DNA from: an uncultured Eubacteriales bacterium
Lineage (GTDB): Bacteria > Bacillota > Clostridia > Peptostreptococcales > Anaerovoracaceae
DNA: 61,949 nucleotides
Assembly (NCBI GenBank): GCA_902775345.1
Contig: CACYLW010000010.1
Coordinates: forward strand, 1 to 61,949
Reading direction: 5' to 3'
This document shows positions 59,918 to 61,949 of the stretch, one piece after another. The notes under the pieces were generated by a model. It was not told where the DNA came from and ran no database searches. It saw only the letters and a program-made list of their open reading frames with translations. Positions within the stretch are counted from its first letter, which is position 1, and every line of letters begins with the position of its first letter. A program made the position numbers and the translations under genes.

Positions 59918-60850
59918 ATGATCGACTGGAGAGATATAACGATTGAGGATAAAGCAAGCATAGAAGAGAAGATTTGCGCAAGCGGCTGCCATGGAGCAGA
60001 TTACGGCTTCGCAAATCTCTTCATATGGCGCAAGGCTTACAGGCCGAAGATAGCCTTCTGCGATGACCGGCTGCTGGTCGGCATGCCGCAGTGGAATGTT
60101 TACGCATACCCGAAGGGAGGAGGAGAAGTCAGGAACTCCATTGAGCTTCTGCTCGATGAAGCGCATTCACTTGGCAATAAGCTGCGCATAAGAGGACTTA
60201 CGGATAAGACTCTCGAGGAGTTCCTGCCTCTTTACGGTGACAGATTCGAGATCATAGAGGACCGTGATAATGCCGACTATATTTATACTTCGGCAAAGCT
60301 GTGCGATCTTCCGGGCAGGCATCTTTCATCGAAGCGCAATCACATAAAGCATTTTGAGCGCAATGGTGAATGGGAGTTCCACAGGATAGCCGCGGATTCC
60401 TGCGGAGTGTTCACCTCGTGCAGTGGCGGCACATGCGGAAGGCTCTCATCCATAGCAGAAGCAAAAGCCTTCGTGGATGAGTTCTATAAAGAAAAGAACG
60501 ATCCCGAGCTGGCCGATGAAGCAGGAGCTATCGAAGAAATGTTCGAACACTATGAAGATCTCGGGTTCCTGGGCGGAATGCTCTATCAGAACGGAGAGCC
60601 GGTGGCTTTCACGGCGGGCACTAAGCTCGATGACGAGGTCTTTGATACTCATTTTGAAAAAGCTCTTCCGGGAGTAGAAGGGGCATACACGATGGTTAAC
60701 CGCGAGTTTGCCAGACTTGTCAGAGCCGAATTCCCGGACATAGCCGCCTTCAACCGCGAAGAGGACATGGGAATAGAAGGACTGCGCAAGGCAAAGCTCA
60801 GTTACCACCCGGACATCCTGCTCATGAAATATTTCGCGATAGAAAAGTAA
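59918..60850 (+). CDS. DUF2156 (phosphatidylglycerol-lysyltransferase-domain) protein
   Basis: 310 residues. It has the DUF2156 GNAT-like fold: DYGFANLFIW, LPGRHLSSKRNHIKHFER and the late FDTHFEKALPGVEGAYTMVN and FNREEDMGIEGLRKAKLSY segments are typical. Larger members add lysine from Lys-tRNA to phosphatidylglycerol, but this protein lacks the membrane domain, so the substrate is unknown. AAGGGG precedes the ATG. The next gene, a GNAT protein, is 9 bases away. Confidence 0.85.
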   Translation: MIDWRDITIEDKASIEEKICASGCHGADYGFANLFIWRKAYRPKIAFCDDRLLVGMPQWNVYAYPKGGGEVRNSIELLLDEAHSLGNKLRIRGLTDKTLEEFLPLYGDRFEIIEDRDNADYIYTSAKLCDLPGRHLSSKRNHIKHFERNGEWEFHRIAADSCGVFTSCSGGTCGRLSSIAEAKAFVDEFYKEKNDPELADEAGAIEEMFEHYEDLGFLGGMLYQNGEPVAFTAGTKLDDEVFDTHFEKALPGVEGAYTMVNREFARLVRAEFPDIAAFNREEDMGIEGLRKAKLSYHPDILLMKYFAIEK

Positions 60851-60859
60851 AGCAGTAAT

Positions 60860-61849
60860 ATGACGGAAAACCGAAGCGGAAAAAAATTCGTGATACTGCC
60901 TGCCGGGAGTGGGGCTGCATACGAAGGACTCCGTTCCCTGTGGAGCGAGGTCTTCGGAGATCCACCGGAATACATCGACGCTTTCTATGAGAACTTCGGC
61001 GATGAAATAGCAGGTTATACCGTGGCAGACGAGAGCGGTGAAATATGCTCCGCGCTTACATGCTATCTTTGCGGGGAATATAAAAGCAGGCCGGTGTATG
61101 TGAGCTATGCTGTATGCACACGTGAGGACATGCGCGGGCAGGGTCTTGGTGCCATGCTGACATCCTTTGTCAGGGATGAAGTGACTTCTTCCGGAGGCAT
61201 CTCAGTGGTGTCGCCTGCTGAGCCTTCGCTGATATCCTATTACGCTGAACTTGGATATGAGCCGCATTTCTTCTCGGTGGAAAGGGCAGTGCTCTCGCCT
61301 GATTATGATTTCGAGGATTACGATGATTATGATGAGTTCGATCTCGATATCGAAGGAGCCGGAGATTCGGAGCCGTTCAGGCCGGAGATAGATCTCCAGC
61401 CTCTGACCGCTGAAAAATACAACATATACAGAGAGGCCTTCCTTTCAGGGCGGCCTCACATAGAGCCGAACCGGGCGATGCTCTCTCTCATGGAGGCAGA
61501 GAGCATGGACGGAAAGAGTCTTTTTTCAGTCAACAGGGGCGATGCTGTCTGCATCGTGAGCGAGGCTGATCCTGCGAGGGTCGTCATGGCTGAACTTATA
61601 CTGAACCCCGTGCTGCAGGAGCTGTCAATGGACATCGACTCAGAGATCGCGTCCATGATAGCGAAACACTTCGATGCTGCTGAGGCGGTATTCAGCACAC
61701 CGGGCGGAGGCGGATGCCAGGGCATGGTGTACGGACTTCCGCATGAGGGTGAAGAAGTGTATGAATATTCCTCAGATGACAGGCCGGATCCTGAAGAGGA
61801 ATTCACATTGTTTACAGGGGAACCTTATTACGGCTTCCCAATACCATAA
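60860..61849 (+). CDS. GNAT family acetyltransferase with acidic insert
   Basis: 329 residues. The acetyl-CoA loop is RGQGLG at 92-97 (EDMRGQGLGAML). Residues 147-177 form an unusual Asp/Glu/Tyr-rich insert (DYDFEDYDDYDEFDLDI). The C-terminal third has a second GNAT-like or SCP2-like fold with PGGGGCQGMVYGLP. Substrate unknown. Only a weak ribosome binding site is visible; it probably depends on coupling with the DUF2156 gene. It is the last gene before a sequence resembling an rRNA leader. Confidence 0.8.
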   Translation: MTENRSGKKFVILPAGSGAAYEGLRSLWSEVFGDPPEYIDAFYENFGDEIAGYTVADESGEICSALTCYLCGEYKSRPVYVSYAVCTREDMRGQGLGAMLTSFVRDEVTSSGGISVVSPAEPSLISYYAELGYEPHFFSVERAVLSPDYDFEDYDDYDEFDLDIEGAGDSEPFRPEIDLQPLTAEKYNIYREAFLSGRPHIEPNRAMLSLMEAESMDGKSLFSVNRGDAVCIVSEADPARVVMAELILNPVLQELSMDIDSEIASMIAKHFDAAEAVFSTPGGGGCQGMVYGLPHEGEEVYEYSSDDRPDPEEEFTLFTGEPYYGFPIP

Positions 61850-61949
61850 ACAGTAGACTAACTATTAAAAATCAAGCCTAAATTGAAGAAATCTATTTAG
61901 ATGATTAGAACCTTGAAAACTGCATGACAAAAGAGGCATTCTCGATGCC
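61850..61949 (+). promoter_or_regulatory. rRNA-operon leader-like sequence at the window edge
   Basis: CCTTGAAAACTGCAT (61911-61925) matches the boxA-like antitermination element found before rRNA genes in Firmicutes. A TATTTAG-type dyad (ATCTATTTAGAT, 61891-61902) and a GGCAT-TCTCG-ATGCC hairpin (61935-61949) are also present. The rRNA itself would begin beyond the window. Confidence 0.55.

Overview
The window looks like a chromosomal segment of an anaerobic Clostridia-class Bacillota, probably a gut or host-associated relative of Lachnospiraceae or Anaerovoracaceae. I infer this from strong AGGAGG-type ribosome binding sites, extended -10 promoters (TGnTATTAT), a lysine (L-box) riboswitch, a one-step diaminopimelate dehydrogenase lysine pathway, DUF4317 and DUF3810 proteins, a clostripain-family protease and a large Fe-S flavoprotein paired with a HypA-like protein. 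No replication origin, plasmid gene, phage structural gene, intact transposase or CRISPR array was seen. Gene order is mostly dense and co-oriented on the + strand.

The left end (1-4900) is the most plastic part. A TetR regulator and a small membrane protein are divergently arranged between two near-identical hairpin repeats. A putative structured small RNA of unknown class follows, then an HTH-Fic protein. Next comes a fragment resembling the 3' end of tmRNA, beside 10-bp direct repeats and a large palindrome, which reads as the scar of an integrative element. Right after it lie an RtcB RNA ligase, an XRE regulator whose ribosome binding site sits in a hairpin, and a broken C-terminal remnant that resembles DUF2828-type proteins. 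This suggests a decayed RNA-repair neighbourhood.

Region 4900-17263 holds housekeeping and accessory functions: acetyltransferase, nitrilase, DUF4317, DUF3810, metallophosphatase, Nudix, a MacB/FtsX-type ABC exporter, an acyl-CoA ligase with a MarR regulator, and aspartokinase. Region 17264-21670 is a riboswitch-controlled lysine operon (dapA-dapB-ddh-lysA). A small reverse-strand unit (21713-22907) carries a 3-hydroxyacyl-CoA dehydrogenase.

A long run of tightly packed genes (23157-35368) follows: a 57-residue protein, a Zn-type macrodomain ADP-ribose hydrolase, a vWA/DUF2201 protein with a MoxR-like AAA ATPase, a pyruvate-kinase-like protein lacking its C-terminal domain, patatin phospholipase, membrane GDPD phosphodiesterase, cardiolipin synthase, an HD hydrolase and a membrane-fused clostripain-type protease. 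It looks like a stress and membrane-lipid remodelling cluster, and it is the best candidate for an undescribed functional system here.

Region 35452-53786 contains a lipase-like hydrolase, adenine deaminase (reverse), a membrane-anchored MerR regulator with its own dyad-containing promoter, a YbjQ protein, a WYL regulator, a CCA-adding enzyme, the 902-residue Fe-S flavoprotein with HypA, a 5TM/SpoIIE phosphatase, ketopantoate reductase, a tandem flavodoxin-fold protein, a lipoprotein alpha-amylase and an S66 peptidase. The right end has tRNA-Arg(CCU), a large repeat-containing lipoprotein, alanine racemase-PAP2-Ung, a membrane protein with a disordered basic tail, DUF2156 and GNAT proteins. 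It closes with a sequence resembling the leader of an rRNA operon.
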